Shown: positions 25,373 to 34,181 of the stretch, one piece after another | Position numbering within the stretch: the first letter of the stretch is position 1 | Layout: every line of letters begins with the position of its first letter | NCBI GenBank assembly: GCA_038531945.1 | Contig: JBCBBH010000002.1 | Coordinates: 434,001-498,000 of the forward strand | Direction: 5' to 3' | From: CALBPI01 sp038531945 | GTDB taxonomy: Bacteria > Pseudomonadota > Gammaproteobacteria > Steroidobacterales > Woeseiaceae | DNA: 64,000 nucleotides | The notes under the pieces: generated by a model | The model's database searches: none | Seen by the model: only the letters and a program-made list of their open reading frames with translations | Told to the model about the DNA's origin: nothing | Translations under genes and position numbers: made by a program

Positions 25373-26076
25373 TTGATGTCATCAGCCTTGTAAAGTACGG
25401 ACTGTCGCTTGAATTTGAGAACAATAAATTCCCGTACTCGTGTCAGAAAAGATTTAGGGTTGCGCACCATGAGAGACAGCGCTTTACCTGCGCAGATGCA
25501 ATAAAAGTAGATGTCGTGAAGGAGATCCTTCGCATCCCGTTCGGGCAATAGCGCAAGCAGTTCGCTGGTTTCTTCCAGGTCGATAATGAGGTGAATACGA
25601 TTGACGTTTGATTCGTTCGTAACCCGGTGCGGGTACGTGGTGTCGAGATGCCAGACCTCGCCCTCGGCCATTGTGATCCGCTCGCCACTCACATAGAACG
25701 CGACGTCTGGGTGGGTCACGATCGGTATGTGCAATCGGATAACGTTTGCCGCCGTCCCGCCAGAAATGTCCCTGTGTTCCTTGATGACCCCGCCAGGTTC
25801 CAGTGACGCAAGACACATGTCAATCACGTCTGCCGGGAATGCCTCAAGTACGGCGCGTAAAGACGGCGCTTGCTCCAGCATCGGATGCTCGGCGTTGTCA
25901 CCTTCCGTGTTGCGCACAAACAATGCAACATCGGACCAGTTGGTTCCGTAGTCACGACTCTTCCAGTCGGTATCACCCAGCAGTCCGAGCTCGTTCGCTA
26001 TCGGTTCGACATCCCAACTGAGAGAGTCGATCCTGACAGCGCCGCGGGTGGGGCGTGTGAAGCTATTGGCAGACAT
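25369..26076 (-). CDS. Aspartyl/asparaginyl beta-hydroxylase-like Fe(II)/2OG oxygenase
   Basis: A 235-residue cupin-fold oxygenase of the Asp_Arg_Hydrox group. The iron site is visible as the HxD motif (His101, Asp103 in GGVIKEHRDISGG) and the distal His150 (DTTYPHRVTNES); Arg160 in NRIHLIIDLE is placed to bind 2-oxoglutarate. These enzymes hydroxylate Asp/Asn side chains or free or lipid-linked small acceptors (for example LpxO relatives on lipid A). It is the first gene of a two-gene minus-strand unit with the methyltransferase. In a polysaccharide cluster, hydroxylation of an amino-acid or acyl substituent is a reasonable guess but unproven. Confidence 0.85.
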   Translation of the reverse strand: MSANSFTRPTRGAVRIDSLSWDVEPIANELGLLGDTDWKSRDYGTNWSDVALFVRNTEGDNAEHPMLEQAPSLRAVLEAFPADVIDMCLASLEPGGVIKEHRDISGGTAANVIRLHIPIVTHPDVAFYVSGERITMAEGEVWHLDTTYPHRVTNESNVNRIHLIIDLEETSELLALLPERDAKDLLHDIYFYCICAGKALSLMVRNPKSFLTRVREFIVLKFKRQSVLYKADDIK

Positions 26077-26226
26077 AAGCGTTTTGATTGACAGGCTGAA
26101 AAGGGGGCGTCAGCATATGCTAGATTTTATAACATAATCAAGATGTAAGGGGCAGTTTGTGCCGCGTTTCACGTTTTTTCGGTGCCACCTGTCTCCAAGC
26201 GTTTTCTATTCACGGACGAGTAGTGA
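26077..26226. promoter_or_regulatory. Divergent AT-rich promoter region
   Basis: This 150-base spacer separates the minus-strand oxygenase gene from the flippase gene. It is much more AT-rich than its surroundings around 26115-26145. On the plus strand TTGACA (26088-26093) is a good -35 hexamer, but the bases at 17 (CAGCAT) are a poor -10. No sigma-54 site was found. Promoters in both directions are likely here; exact positions cannot be fixed. Confidence 0.35.
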
Positions 26227-27456
26227 ATGACACGTCGCGCAACGCTGTTTCATTTGCTGGGTGACGTCGCTCACGGCGCCGTTTTGAAAGGACTGGCGCT
26301 ATCAGCAAGGCTAGTGTTTTTGCTGACGGTTGCTACCGGTTTAGCGGACGGAGAATTGGGTAGTTACGTCTACCTGAGTTCCATGGCGGCATTGCTAGGT
26401 CGGATAGGTGGCCTCGGTCTCGAGGAGCAGCTACCACTGGAGATTCGAGGCCGGCGTCCAACCGCTTCGCGCTGGCTGCGAACTGCCGAAATCCTTTTTG
26501 TACTCGGACTCTTCTTGTTTGGTGGCGCATTGATGTCCCGTCACCCGGTGTTGTTGGTCGGCGCCCTGACCATCGCCTACATCACTACCAGCTATCTGGC
26601 AGGTGCGTTGCGGACCATTCGCATCACAGGGTCCGAGCGACTGCGCGATTTGCACTGGATTCTGTTTGTCGCAATGGCGATTTTGTTGCCGGCTCGGAAT
26701 GCTGAGCAGTTGATCCTGCTGATGATTCTCGCGCTGCTTTCGGTGCAGGCTCTGGAGGTTGTTCTGAGTCGCGTTCAGAGAGTCATCGCCGAAGGCCGGC
26801 GATTGCCCAGTTGGTCCAATTTCGTCGACCTTGTGAAACTGTCATGGAGAAAATTGGTCGCAGCGGCAGCGGTTCTGGCTATCGTGCGTGCCCTTGTATT
26901 GTGGCCGGAATGGCTGCGAATGGACATTGATCTGGACGAGATAGCTTACGCTTTGCTGATCGGTGAGGCGTTCTGGCAGACGCTAATGGTTCTTGTCCAT
27001 CGACGCTATGCCGCTTACTGCCGCCTCGACAAGGCGGAACTCGCCGAAGGGATCCGCAGTGACTTGTCGCGTGTTGGGCCAATGGTCGGATTGTATGGTC
27101 TTCTCGTCTCTGCCGGCGCAGCCCTGATCGGCCAGCTCGATATAACAATTGCAGGCTTTAACTCGTGGTGGCTTGTCGCTCAGATGGTCGGGTTTTTCAC
27201 GGCGGTATCCTGGTATCTGATGTTGCGGTATGTCGTCTGGGTGATCAGGGATTTTGATTGGCGACTGGCGGGTCTTGAATTGGTTTTGATCGTTTCGCAG
27301 GCGGTAGTCGTGATCACCATGCCGGTAGCCTACTGGCCGGGAGGGGCATGCATCGTTGCGATCGCGTGCCTGATCGGCGCCAGACTAGTTGCGCATTCTG
27401 CGCTGTCGTTGCAGACTTCTGCGCCAGATTCGGCAGGCTCAAGGAGAGTGAGTTGA
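26227..27456 (+). CDS. Wzx-like polysaccharide flippase (MOP superfamily)
   Basis: A 409-residue polytopic inner-membrane protein with ten or more hydrophobic helices. The N-terminus (GDVAHGAVLKGLALSARLV) and the pattern of paired helices with the early GLGLEEQLPLEIRGR loop fit the MOP/Wzx group, which translocates undecaprenyl-linked oligosaccharides. Similarity is by topology and context more than by a sharp motif. It overlaps the aminotransferase gene by TTGA, which places it in the amino-sugar operon. It would be the flippase for the first polysaccharide system. Confidence 0.72.
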   Translation: MTRRATLFHLLGDVAHGAVLKGLALSARLVFLLTVATGLADGELGSYVYLSSMAALLGRIGGLGLEEQLPLEIRGRRPTASRWLRTAEILFVLGLFLFGGALMSRHPVLLVGALTIAYITTSYLAGALRTIRITGSERLRDLHWILFVAMAILLPARNAEQLILLMILALLSVQALEVVLSRVQRVIAEGRRLPSWSNFVDLVKLSWRKLVAAAAVLAIVRALVLWPEWLRMDIDLDEIAYALLIGEAFWQTLMVLVHRRYAAYCRLDKAELAEGIRSDLSRVGPMVGLYGLLVSAGAALIGQLDITIAGFNSWWLVAQMVGFFTAVSWYLMLRYVVWVIRDFDWRLAGLELVLIVSQAVVVITMPVAYWPGGACIVAIACLIGARLVAHSALSLQTSAPDSAGSRRVS

Positions 27457-28610
27457 CACACGGGTGGCCTCGTTACAGTCAGGAAGCGTTGGATGCGGTG
27501 GTCGCCGTGATTCAGTCCGGAAAAGTCAATTACTGGACCGGCCAGGAAGGCAAGCGCTTCGAGGCTGAGTTCCGTGACTACTGGGGCGCGGCGCACGCGG
27601 TCGGTATCGCCAACGGCACGGTCACTCTGGAGCTTGCGTTGCGAGCTTCTGGTGTAGGGCCGGGTGATGAGGTGATCGTGACCCCGCGATCGTTTTTCGC
27701 CAGTGCCAGTGTGATTCAGCTCGTCGGCGCGACGCCCGTGTTTGCTGATGTCGATCGAGATTCGCAGAACCTTACCGCTGCGACCATCGAACCACTGTTG
27801 ACGAAGCGAACGCGCGCTATCCTGCCGGTGCATCTTGCCGGTTGGCCGTGCGAGATTGATGAGATCGTTGCGCTGGCCGACAGCCATGATGCGGTGGTTA
27901 TTGAAGACTGTGCCCAGGCCCATGGCGCAAAGTACAAGGGCCAGCATGTTGGGACCTTTGGCCAATTCGGCTCGTTTTCGTTCTGCCAGGACAAGATCAT
28001 GTCCACGGGCGGAGAGGGCGGTATGCTCCTCGTGAAGAACGAGCGCGATTACGAATTTGTGCGCAGTTTCAAGGACCATGGGAAAAATTTTGAGAAGATG
28101 AAGCCACGGCCGGGACGTTTCGACTTTCACTACGTCCATGACAGCTTTGGCACGAATTACCGCATGACCGAGATGCAGTCTGCGATCGGGCGCGTGCAGT
28201 TGCGCAAACTTGACGATTGGATACAACAGCGTCGAACAAACTCGTTGAAGCGCCTCGAGCATTTCTCGTCCGTTGATATCGTCCGAGCGCCTGTTCCTGC
28301 AGATGGCATCGAGCACGCCTACTACAAGCTTTATGTGTTTGTTGAGCCCGATGCTTTGCATCAGGATTGGTCGAGAGACCGGTTGGTATCGGAGCTCAAT
28401 TCGCACGGCGTGAAGGTCTTCACCGGGTCGTGTCCGGAGATCTACCGCGAACAGGCTTTCGGTTCACGGTTCTCTGATTTGCAACTACCCGTCGCACACG
28501 AACTCGGGGAAACGAGTCTGATGTTCCTGGTCGACCCTACTATCGATCAACAGACGATCGATCGTGATGGTGAGGTATTGAAGGACGTATTGGCACGCGC
28601 GCGCCGTTAG
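27453..28610 (+). CDS. DegT/DnrJ/EryC1/StrS aminotransferase (PglE-like)
   Basis: A 385-residue PLP-dependent sugar aminotransferase. The Schiff-base Lys is K181 in SFCQDKIMSTGGEGG and the ring-nitrogen Asp is D152 in VVIEDCAQAHGA. YWTGQEGKRFEAEF and GIANGTVTLELAL are the conserved N-terminal blocks. These enzymes convert 4-keto-6-deoxy UDP-sugars to 4-amino sugars. TTG 27453 was chosen because GGAG sits 6 bases upstream and the codon overlaps the flippase stop; an ATG at 27348 would lie deep in the flippase gene. It pairs functionally with the PglF-like dehydratase at 32112, the GNAT at 30420 and the PglC-like transferase. It ends in a 4-base overlap with a convergent gene. Confidence 0.9.
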   Translation: MTHGWPRYSQEALDAVVAVIQSGKVNYWTGQEGKRFEAEFRDYWGAAHAVGIANGTVTLELALRASGVGPGDEVIVTPRSFFASASVIQLVGATPVFADVDRDSQNLTAATIEPLLTKRTRAILPVHLAGWPCEIDEIVALADSHDAVVIEDCAQAHGAKYKGQHVGTFGQFGSFSFCQDKIMSTGGEGGMLLVKNERDYEFVRSFKDHGKNFEKMKPRPGRFDFHYVHDSFGTNYRMTEMQSAIGRVQLRKLDDWIQQRRTNSLKRLEHFSSVDIVRAPVPADGIEHAYYKLYVFVEPDALHQDWSRDRLVSELNSHGVKVFTGSCPEIYREQAFGSRFSDLQLPVAHELGETSLMFLVDPTIDQQTIDRDGEVLKDVLARARR

Positions 28611-29734
28611 GCGCGGTACGCTGGGAAGAAGCCTTCGTCTCGCGGAGTTTCCTGTGCTTCATCACGTGTACCGCAGAGTGCCGCGTAGCGTTCCGAATCG
28701 ACAATCAGGCGCGAGACACGGAACGTTGCCCGTTGCGACGAAAACCCGGCTTTGAATCGGTAGAGACTATCTTCCTGACCCCCGACACCGCCACCGAGGT
28801 TTAGCCATTTGTTCTCTTGTTCGGTCGCCCAGGCTCGCACTGCCTCGATGATACTTCGCGCCGGAGCCACTCGTTCATAACCAGCACGACTCGCGCTTAG
28901 ATGGTATTGAAGTACGCCGTCGTTGATAAAGAACAGAGCGCTGCCGATTACCACACCATTCAGTCTGGCATGCCAGAGTTGACAGGCATCGTCGGCGAGC
29001 TCGGTTAGTGCCGTGTAGTACGAGTTCGGAAAAAAGTAGGCTTGCGAGGCATCGAGCGCACGCATTCTCTCTTCGTACATTTGCACGAAGACTTCGAGCT
29101 CGTCGAAGCTTTTGTCATGCTCGACCGTCACTCCATCCTTCGCGGCTCTGCGAACCTCGTAGCGATGCTTCTTTCGGCAGTCGGCCATCTGTTCGCCGAT
29201 CGGGCGCGACAGATCAATCCACACCGAAGGTCCGATCTCAGTGGTTGCATCGTTCAACATTGTCGGGGGTGTCAATAACGGATGGTGTCGGATGAATGCG
29301 CTAACGATGTTCTGCTCGCCAAGGGCCTTTAGCAGTCCATCGCCGAATACCGAACTTTCTGCCTCGGACAGCGTCGGGCGCGATGCAAGAGGTCCCGGGT
29401 AGCCGTAGGCGCTAGTGGCGTCCTTCTCGCCACCCGAGTACCACGGCAGTGTGTCGAGCGGACGCAATATCAGCGGGACGACGAGACAAAGCTCACCGAT
29501 CCGCTGCCAAAACAAAACGGCCTCTTCGTTGGCCGTTTTGCTGAGACAGTGAAATTCGTGGCGGTGATAAATGTCATACTGCCCAACGGTCTCAAGAGCA
29601 GCATCCCAGCGGTCACTGTCTTCGAGCGGGATGAGCAGGATCGCATCCTCAAGGGGTAGAAGCTGAGAGTTCAAAGTACCTATCTGTGACTTGACCGTGG
29701 AGTTTTGTGACAATGGCAGCAGCAGTGGTCTCAA
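28607..29734 (-). CDS. FemAB-like GNAT-fold protein
   Basis: A protein of up to 375 residues with two GNAT-like halves as in FemAB peptidyl/aminoacyl transferases and their sugar-acylating relatives. Visible blocks are DLSRPIGEQMADCRKKHRYE with VRRAAKDGVTV (the conserved basic entry to the second half), ALFFINDGVLQYHLSAS and a C-terminal LGGGVGGQEDSLYRFKAGFS. It resembles the GNAT_6 (FemAB-like) group found in exopolysaccharide clusters. The start is uncertain: TTG 29734 has no clear ribosome site, and a start downstream nearer AILLIPLEDSDRW is possible. Likely role: adding an acyl or aminoacyl group to a cluster sugar. Confidence 0.75.
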   Translation of the reverse strand: MRPLLLPLSQNSTVKSQIGTLNSQLLPLEDAILLIPLEDSDRWDAALETVGQYDIYHRHEFHCLSKTANEEAVLFWQRIGELCLVVPLILRPLDTLPWYSGGEKDATSAYGYPGPLASRPTLSEAESSVFGDGLLKALGEQNIVSAFIRHHPLLTPPTMLNDATTEIGPSVWIDLSRPIGEQMADCRKKHRYEVRRAAKDGVTVEHDKSFDELEVFVQMYEERMRALDASQAYFFPNSYYTALTELADDACQLWHARLNGVVIGSALFFINDGVLQYHLSASRAGYERVAPARSIIEAVRAWATEQENKWLNLGGGVGGQEDSLYRFKAGFSSQRATFRVSRLIVDSERYAALCGTRDEAQETPRDEGFFPAYRA

Positions 29735-29770
29735 CGGCGGAGCTGTCCGTCCGCCGGATTGAAGTTTAGT

Positions 29771-30430
29771 ATGTACGCTCGCTATTTTAAACGTCTTCTC
29801 GATGCAGCCGTTGCGGCAGTTGCTCTAATTGTCCTGGCGCCTCTGCTGGCTGTCGTTGCTGTCGTACTGCGCTGGCAACAAGGCGCTCCGGTGTTGTTTC
29901 GTCAGGTCCGCCCGGGACTGCATGGCAAACCATTCACGATGATCAAGTTCCGTTCGATGCGTGACGACCGTGATCCGGAGACAGGGGAACTGCTGCCCGA
30001 CGATCAACGCTTGACCTCTATGGGCAAATTCGTCCGTGCGACCAGCATCGACGAGTTGCCGGAGCTTTGGAATGTGCTTTGTGGGGATATGAGTATCGTC
30101 GGTCCCCGTCCTTTGTTGATGGAGTACTTACCCCGCTACACCAATGAGCATGCTCGCAGGCATGAAGTGCGTCCGGGAATTACGGGTTGGGCGCAAGTCG
30201 GTGGCCGTCAACGGCTGTTGTTCAGTGAGAGGCTGGATCGTGATGTCTGGTATGTCGACAACGTCAGCGCTTCTCTCGACATGAAAATTTTGTGGATGAC
30301 TGTGGCGCAGGCGCTGCGCCGGAAGGATGTCATTCTTGGTCAGGATGTAGCGGACGTGGATGATCTGGGGCTAAATAGTTCCGTGTTGGCGCGGCGCAAA
30401 ACAGAGTTGGAGAAAACAGGTGAGGATTGA
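29771..30430 (+). CDS. PglC-like initiating sugar phosphotransferase
   Basis: A 219-residue monotopic phosphoglycosyltransferase. A reentrant membrane helix (LLDAAVAAVALIVLAPLLAV) is followed by VLFRQVRPGLHGKPFTMIKF, the catalytic Asp-Glu pair in TSIDELPELWNVL, and MSIVGPRPLL with RPGITGWAQVGGRQ. The small size and lack of an N-terminal polytopic half match PglC, which moves phospho-amino-sugar (for example diNAcBac-P) from UDP to undecaprenyl phosphate. ATG 29771 precedes the natural start YARYFKRLLD; TTG 29759 is an alternative four codons earlier. It overlaps the GNAT gene by 11 bases. It is one of two priming enzymes in the window. Confidence 0.9.
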   Translation: MYARYFKRLLDAAVAAVALIVLAPLLAVVAVVLRWQQGAPVLFRQVRPGLHGKPFTMIKFRSMRDDRDPETGELLPDDQRLTSMGKFVRATSIDELPELWNVLCGDMSIVGPRPLLMEYLPRYTNEHARRHEVRPGITGWAQVGGRQRLLFSERLDRDVWYVDNVSASLDMKILWMTVAQALRRKDVILGQDVADVDDLGLNSSVLARRKTELEKTGED

Positions 30431-30941
30431 GGTAAGTGGCGCAGTCCTGCGGCGGTTAGAGCCCGCTGATGTTGAGCAGCTTTATGTGTATCGCAACGAT
30501 CCCGCCGTGGTTTCCAGTCTCGGCGGGTTCAGTACGGGGTATACCAAGCGTGACCTGGAAGACTGGTTGGAATTTCATCGCGGGCAGCGAAACGAAGTGT
30601 TGCTGTGCATCGCCGATCCTGACACCGACAAATGCCTGGGGCATGTTGGTTTGTACAACATTGATCACCGCGTCAGAAAAGCTGAGTTGGCAATCTTGAT
30701 CGGCGCGACGACACGTCACGGGCGCGGTTTGGGGACATCTGCGTGCGGCGCGTTGATCGACTATGCGCACCAGCAGCTCAACCTTCGACGGGTAGAGCTG
30801 ACACTGTTGGCCACCAATGAGCCGGCCATGCGACTGTACGAGCGGCTTGGCTTCGTCGAAGAAGGCCGACTTGTCGACGCGGAATATCGAGACGGGCGCT
30901 ATGTTGATGTGATCTGTATGGCTCATATCACTGCCCGTTAA
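30420..30941 (+). CDS. GNAT N-acetyltransferase (RimJ/RimL-like)
   Basis: A 173-residue GCN5-related acetyltransferase. LGHVGLYNIDHRVRKAELAI leads to the acetyl-CoA loop TTRHGRGLGTSACGALIDYA (R/Q-x-x-G-x-G/A), and VELTLLATNEPAMRLYERLG with FVEEGRLVDAEYRDGRYVDV closes the domain in RimJ/L style. The GTG start lies inside the end of the PglC-like gene. By position it likely acetylates the 4-amino group made by the DegT enzyme, as PseH or PglD do. PglD is a left-handed beta-helix enzyme, so this would be a non-homologous replacement. The function is inferred from context. Confidence 0.83.
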   Translation: MRIEVSGAVLRRLEPADVEQLYVYRNDPAVVSSLGGFSTGYTKRDLEDWLEFHRGQRNEVLLCIADPDTDKCLGHVGLYNIDHRVRKAELAILIGATTRHGRGLGTSACGALIDYAHQQLNLRRVELTLLATNEPAMRLYERLGFVEEGRLVDAEYRDGRYVDVICMAHITAR

Positions 30942-30957
30942 ACTCGCGAGGCGCAAC

Positions 30958-32001
30958 ATGGAAATTGGTGGGGACTATTCGTGGTCAGTATTCCCTGGTG
31001 CACCAGTGGCACCATGGCCGCAGCCTGCAGTTCTTTACGCTCGTGGACGTGACTGCATTGTCGGACTTGCTCGTGCCGGGAGCGCAATCTGGTCGACCAA
31101 CCAGCTTTGGGTACCCGACTACTTCTGCGAGGACGTCGCCGCGGCCTGGCAGGCGGCGGGGGTTCGTGTATCAAACTACAACGCCATGCCTGGCAGAGTG
31201 GACGGCTTGCCGAAAGGTTCACGGGGCGACGCCGTGCTGGTCGTGAATTTTTTCGGCGTAGAGAATCTTGAAGAGACGACTGCCAAGTTGATGGGCGCCG
31301 GTTACTGTGTGTTCGAAGATCACACGCACGACCCTGTCGGTTCCGCTGCCGCGGGCAGTCGCGCGCATTACTGCCTTGCAGCTCTGCGGAAGTACTTGCC
31401 AATAACAGACGGCGCGTTGCTTTGGTCTCCGCAGGGACTCCAGTTGCCCGAGGTGCCGCCTGAACGATTCGACCAGCATGACGGCGTAGCCGCCATGGGA
31501 CTAAAAGCAGCCTATGAGAGTGGGCAATGCAACGACAAAGAACTCAAGCAGCGTTTTCGCCAGTTGCAGCATGCCCACCATGAACAGATAGAATCCGGCG
31601 ATGCGCCGCTTCGGCCGAGCATGTGGAGCGAAGCGCAATTGCAGTCCGGCTTACCATTGGCGTGGCGTGAGCGACGAGACGAAAACGCTCGCTGTCTCGT
31701 TAAAGCGTTGTCCGATGCGCAAGGCATCACGACTCTGTTCCAGGACTGGGGTGCCGGCACGGTACCGTACTGCGTTCCCGTACTGTTTGAGTCAGAGCAA
31801 GCTCGAGACAGCACGCGCCAGGCGTTGATTGCCAGTCAGGTATATCCGCCGGTGCACTGGAGTTTGAACCAAGCCGAATGGGATCTGGCTGCGGCACTTT
31901 CACGCCGAATTCTGAGCTTGCCATGCGACCACCGCTACGATGTCGCCGATATGAGACGTATCGCGAGCGTTCTCACGCAGCATGTATTGACCATCACCTG
32001 A
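30958..32001 (+). CDS. Divergent DegT/StrS-type PLP-fold protein
   Basis: A 347-residue protein with the type I PLP-transferase fold, but far from the PglE-like enzyme. VVNFFGVENLEETTAKLMGA leads to the ring-binding Asp121 (CVFEDHTHDPVG), and Lys145 in CLAALRKYLPITDGALLW is in the place of the Schiff-base lysine. Both key residues are therefore kept. The N-terminal half is short and unusual (GRDCIVGLARAGSAIWSTNQ). It follows the GNAT by 16 bases, so they are co-transcribed. It may be a second sugar aminotransferase or a dehydrating PLP enzyme; the substrate is unknown. Confidence 0.75.
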   Translation: MEIGGDYSWSVFPGAPVAPWPQPAVLYARGRDCIVGLARAGSAIWSTNQLWVPDYFCEDVAAAWQAAGVRVSNYNAMPGRVDGLPKGSRGDAVLVVNFFGVENLEETTAKLMGAGYCVFEDHTHDPVGSAAAGSRAHYCLAALRKYLPITDGALLWSPQGLQLPEVPPERFDQHDGVAAMGLKAAYESGQCNDKELKQRFRQLQHAHHEQIESGDAPLRPSMWSEAQLQSGLPLAWRERRDENARCLVKALSDAQGITTLFQDWGAGTVPYCVPVLFESEQARDSTRQALIASQVYPPVHWSLNQAEWDLAAALSRRILSLPCDHRYDVADMRRIASVLTQHVLTIT

Positions 32002-32007
32002 AATTGG

Positions 32008-32021
32008 TTTCGAATTCGAAA
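32008..32021. other. Perfect 14-base palindrome
   Basis: TTTCGAATTCGAAA is a perfect palindrome placed 6 bases after the stop of the PLP-fold gene and about 90 bases before the dehydratase gene. There is no T-run after it, so it is a poor terminator; it may be an operator half of the 110-base intergenic region or chance. Confidence 0.35.
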
Positions 32022-32111
32022 AGGCTAAAGTTCTAGGGCTCGCCGCCGATCGCCTGACGTCGGTCAACGAGACGGGCCGCCGTCAGTCAACCGAATGCCA
32101 GGGCAGATGTT

Positions 32112-34112
32112 GTGATACGATCTGCCGCTCCAATGAGGGATACCGCGGGCATGATGCCGAAAGCAAGAAAAAAGTGGCGCGAAGTTCTGCGAATCCGACT
32201 GTTGAACCTTCGAAGGCCGCAGAAGCGCTTGCTGATGTACAGTGTTGACGGCGTCGCTATCGTTTTCACTTTCCTCATCGCCAATCTGCTGGTCTTGGCC
32301 GGTCAACCTCTCGTACTGAATTCTGCCGCTATCGGTCTCGCATCGGCGCTTGTGTTTTTTGTCAGCGCGAGCGTGTTTGGGCTGTACCGCTCGATTATCC
32401 GGTACCTGGCATTCGATTTGTTGATAGCCGTGACCAAGTCCGCCGTGATGGCAGCTGCGGTTGGCGCTCTGCTTTTGTCCATGAGTTTGCCAGTCTTCGA
32501 CGCTTTCCGTGTCGCAGTGGTGTTTGGTGCGGGACTGGTTTGCGTCATCGTTGGCGTTCGGCTGACCGCTCGGAATTTCCTGAACAGACGCGTCCGGCGT
32601 CGCCGTGAGGCAGTGATTATTTACGGTGCGGGTGACGGAGGTGTTCGACTTGCTTCCTCCCTGAGTGGTTCGTCCAGATTCAATCCAGTTGCATTTGTCG
32701 ATAACAAGAGAGCCCTGAAGCAAACACTGGTCGCGGGTCTGGAAGTCCATCTGCCGGAACGCTTACCAGCACTGATTCGCGAACTGAATGTCAGGAGAGT
32801 GTTGCTCGCACTTCCGAGTATTTCGCGGCGTCGACGCAGGGAGATCATCGAAGAGCTTTCGAGCTTGGCCGTCCGCGTACAGACTATTCCGGACATTGGC
32901 GATATTTTGACGCGTGGTGCTCGGGTCGACGATATTCAGGACGTGTCGGTTGAGGATCTGCTCGGCCGAGATCCAGTGCCACCAAAACAGATGCTGCTGC
33001 GACAAGAGATCGCAGCCAAGGTTGTCCTCGTGACGGGCGCCGGCGGTTCGATCGGATCGGAACTCTCGCGAAAGATTCTCGAGGTCGAGCCTAGAGTTCT
33101 ACTGCTCGTCGAGCGATCTGAAATCGCGCTGTACAACATTGAACAGTCGTTGCGAAAAGCGATGAAGGGCAGTTCGCACTCCGCAAAGATAGTTGCAATG
33201 CTGGGAGACTGCCAGGATAAAGCGAGAATGCTCGAAGTCATGTCGGCGTACAACGTGGACACCGTATACCACGCAGCCGCGTACAAACATGTCCCGATCG
33301 TCGAGCACAACGTAATCGAAGGTGTAGCCAACAATGTGTTTGGCACACTGAACACTGCGTTGGCGGCTGTTGAATCCGGTGTTGCCACTTTCGTTTTGGT
33401 TTCGACTGACAAAGCGGTCAGCCCGACAAATGTCATGGGTGCGAGCAAGCGCCTTTCCGAGCTCGTACTTCAGAATCTCGACAGCAAGTCGAGAACGCGG
33501 TTTTGTATGGTCAGGTTTGGAAACGTCCTGGCGTCGTCTGGCTCTGTCGTCCCACTGTTTCGTGAGCAGATCCGCGCAGGTGGGCCAGTTACGGTGACCC
33601 ATCCCGAGATCATTCGTTATTTCATGACCATTCCTGAGGCGGCGCAGCTCGTCATTCAGGCCGGTGCCATGGCGAAGGGTGGAGACGTTTTCGTGCTTGA
33701 CATGGGCAAGCCGGTGAAGATTGTTGATCTTGCAAGCAAGATGATCCTGCTGATGGGCAAGACAGTGAAAACCTCTGCGAATCCGGATGGGGAGATCGAG
33801 ATTTCTTTCACTGGGCTACGGCCCGCAGAGAAGCTCTACGAAGAGCTCCTGATAGGCAATGACGTGACCGGCACGAATCACCCAAGAATCATGCGCGCCA
33901 ATGAACGGTCGATGGATGATCAAAAGCTGTCGCTCGTGCTCGACGAAATTCATCAGGCGATTGAGGCTCGAAATTGGGAAGGCCTGCGAGCGATATTGTT
34001 GTCCGCTGTCGAGGGTTACCGCCCGACCGGCGAAATCGAGGATCACATCTACACTACTCTGGCGGCGCAGGGCACCGACGCTAACGTCACCGATCTCGAT
34101 AGGTACCGCTAG
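32112..34112 (+). CDS. PglF/WbpM/CapD-like UDP-GlcNAc 4,6-dehydratase
   Basis: A protein of up to 666 residues. The N-terminal third holds four membrane helices, then a first nucleotide-binding domain (AVIIYGAGDGGVRLASSLSG), then the catalytic SDR domain with KVVLVTGAGGSIGSELSRKI near residue 305. In the active site the usual Tyr-x3-Lys appears as M-x3-K (SPTNVMGASKRLSE, Lys near 445), which is the hallmark of WbpM/PglF enzymes. DTVYHAAAYKHVPIVEHN is the other signature. It turns UDP-GlcNAc into the 4-keto-6-deoxy sugar that feeds the DegT aminotransferase. The start is unsettled: GTG 32112, ATG 32133 and ATG 32151 are all in frame ahead of the basic leader. Confidence 0.92.
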   Translation: MIRSAAPMRDTAGMMPKARKKWREVLRIRLLNLRRPQKRLLMYSVDGVAIVFTFLIANLLVLAGQPLVLNSAAIGLASALVFFVSASVFGLYRSIIRYLAFDLLIAVTKSAVMAAAVGALLLSMSLPVFDAFRVAVVFGAGLVCVIVGVRLTARNFLNRRVRRRREAVIIYGAGDGGVRLASSLSGSSRFNPVAFVDNKRALKQTLVAGLEVHLPERLPALIRELNVRRVLLALPSISRRRRREIIEELSSLAVRVQTIPDIGDILTRGARVDDIQDVSVEDLLGRDPVPPKQMLLRQEIAAKVVLVTGAGGSIGSELSRKILEVEPRVLLLVERSEIALYNIEQSLRKAMKGSSHSAKIVAMLGDCQDKARMLEVMSAYNVDTVYHAAAYKHVPIVEHNVIEGVANNVFGTLNTALAAVESGVATFVLVSTDKAVSPTNVMGASKRLSELVLQNLDSKSRTRFCMVRFGNVLASSGSVVPLFREQIRAGGPVTVTHPEIIRYFMTIPEAAQLVIQAGAMAKGGDVFVLDMGKPVKIVDLASKMILLMGKTVKTSANPDGEIEISFTGLRPAEKLYEELLIGNDVTGTNHPRIMRANERSMDDQKLSLVLDEIHQAIEARNWEGLRAILLSAVEGYRPTGEIEDHIYTTLAAQGTDANVTDLDRYR

Positions 34113-34181
34113 TACCACCGCACTGTTCCTCTTTGACGGCTTACCGTCACGAAGGCATATCGGCCGCTATCCTTGGTAACG

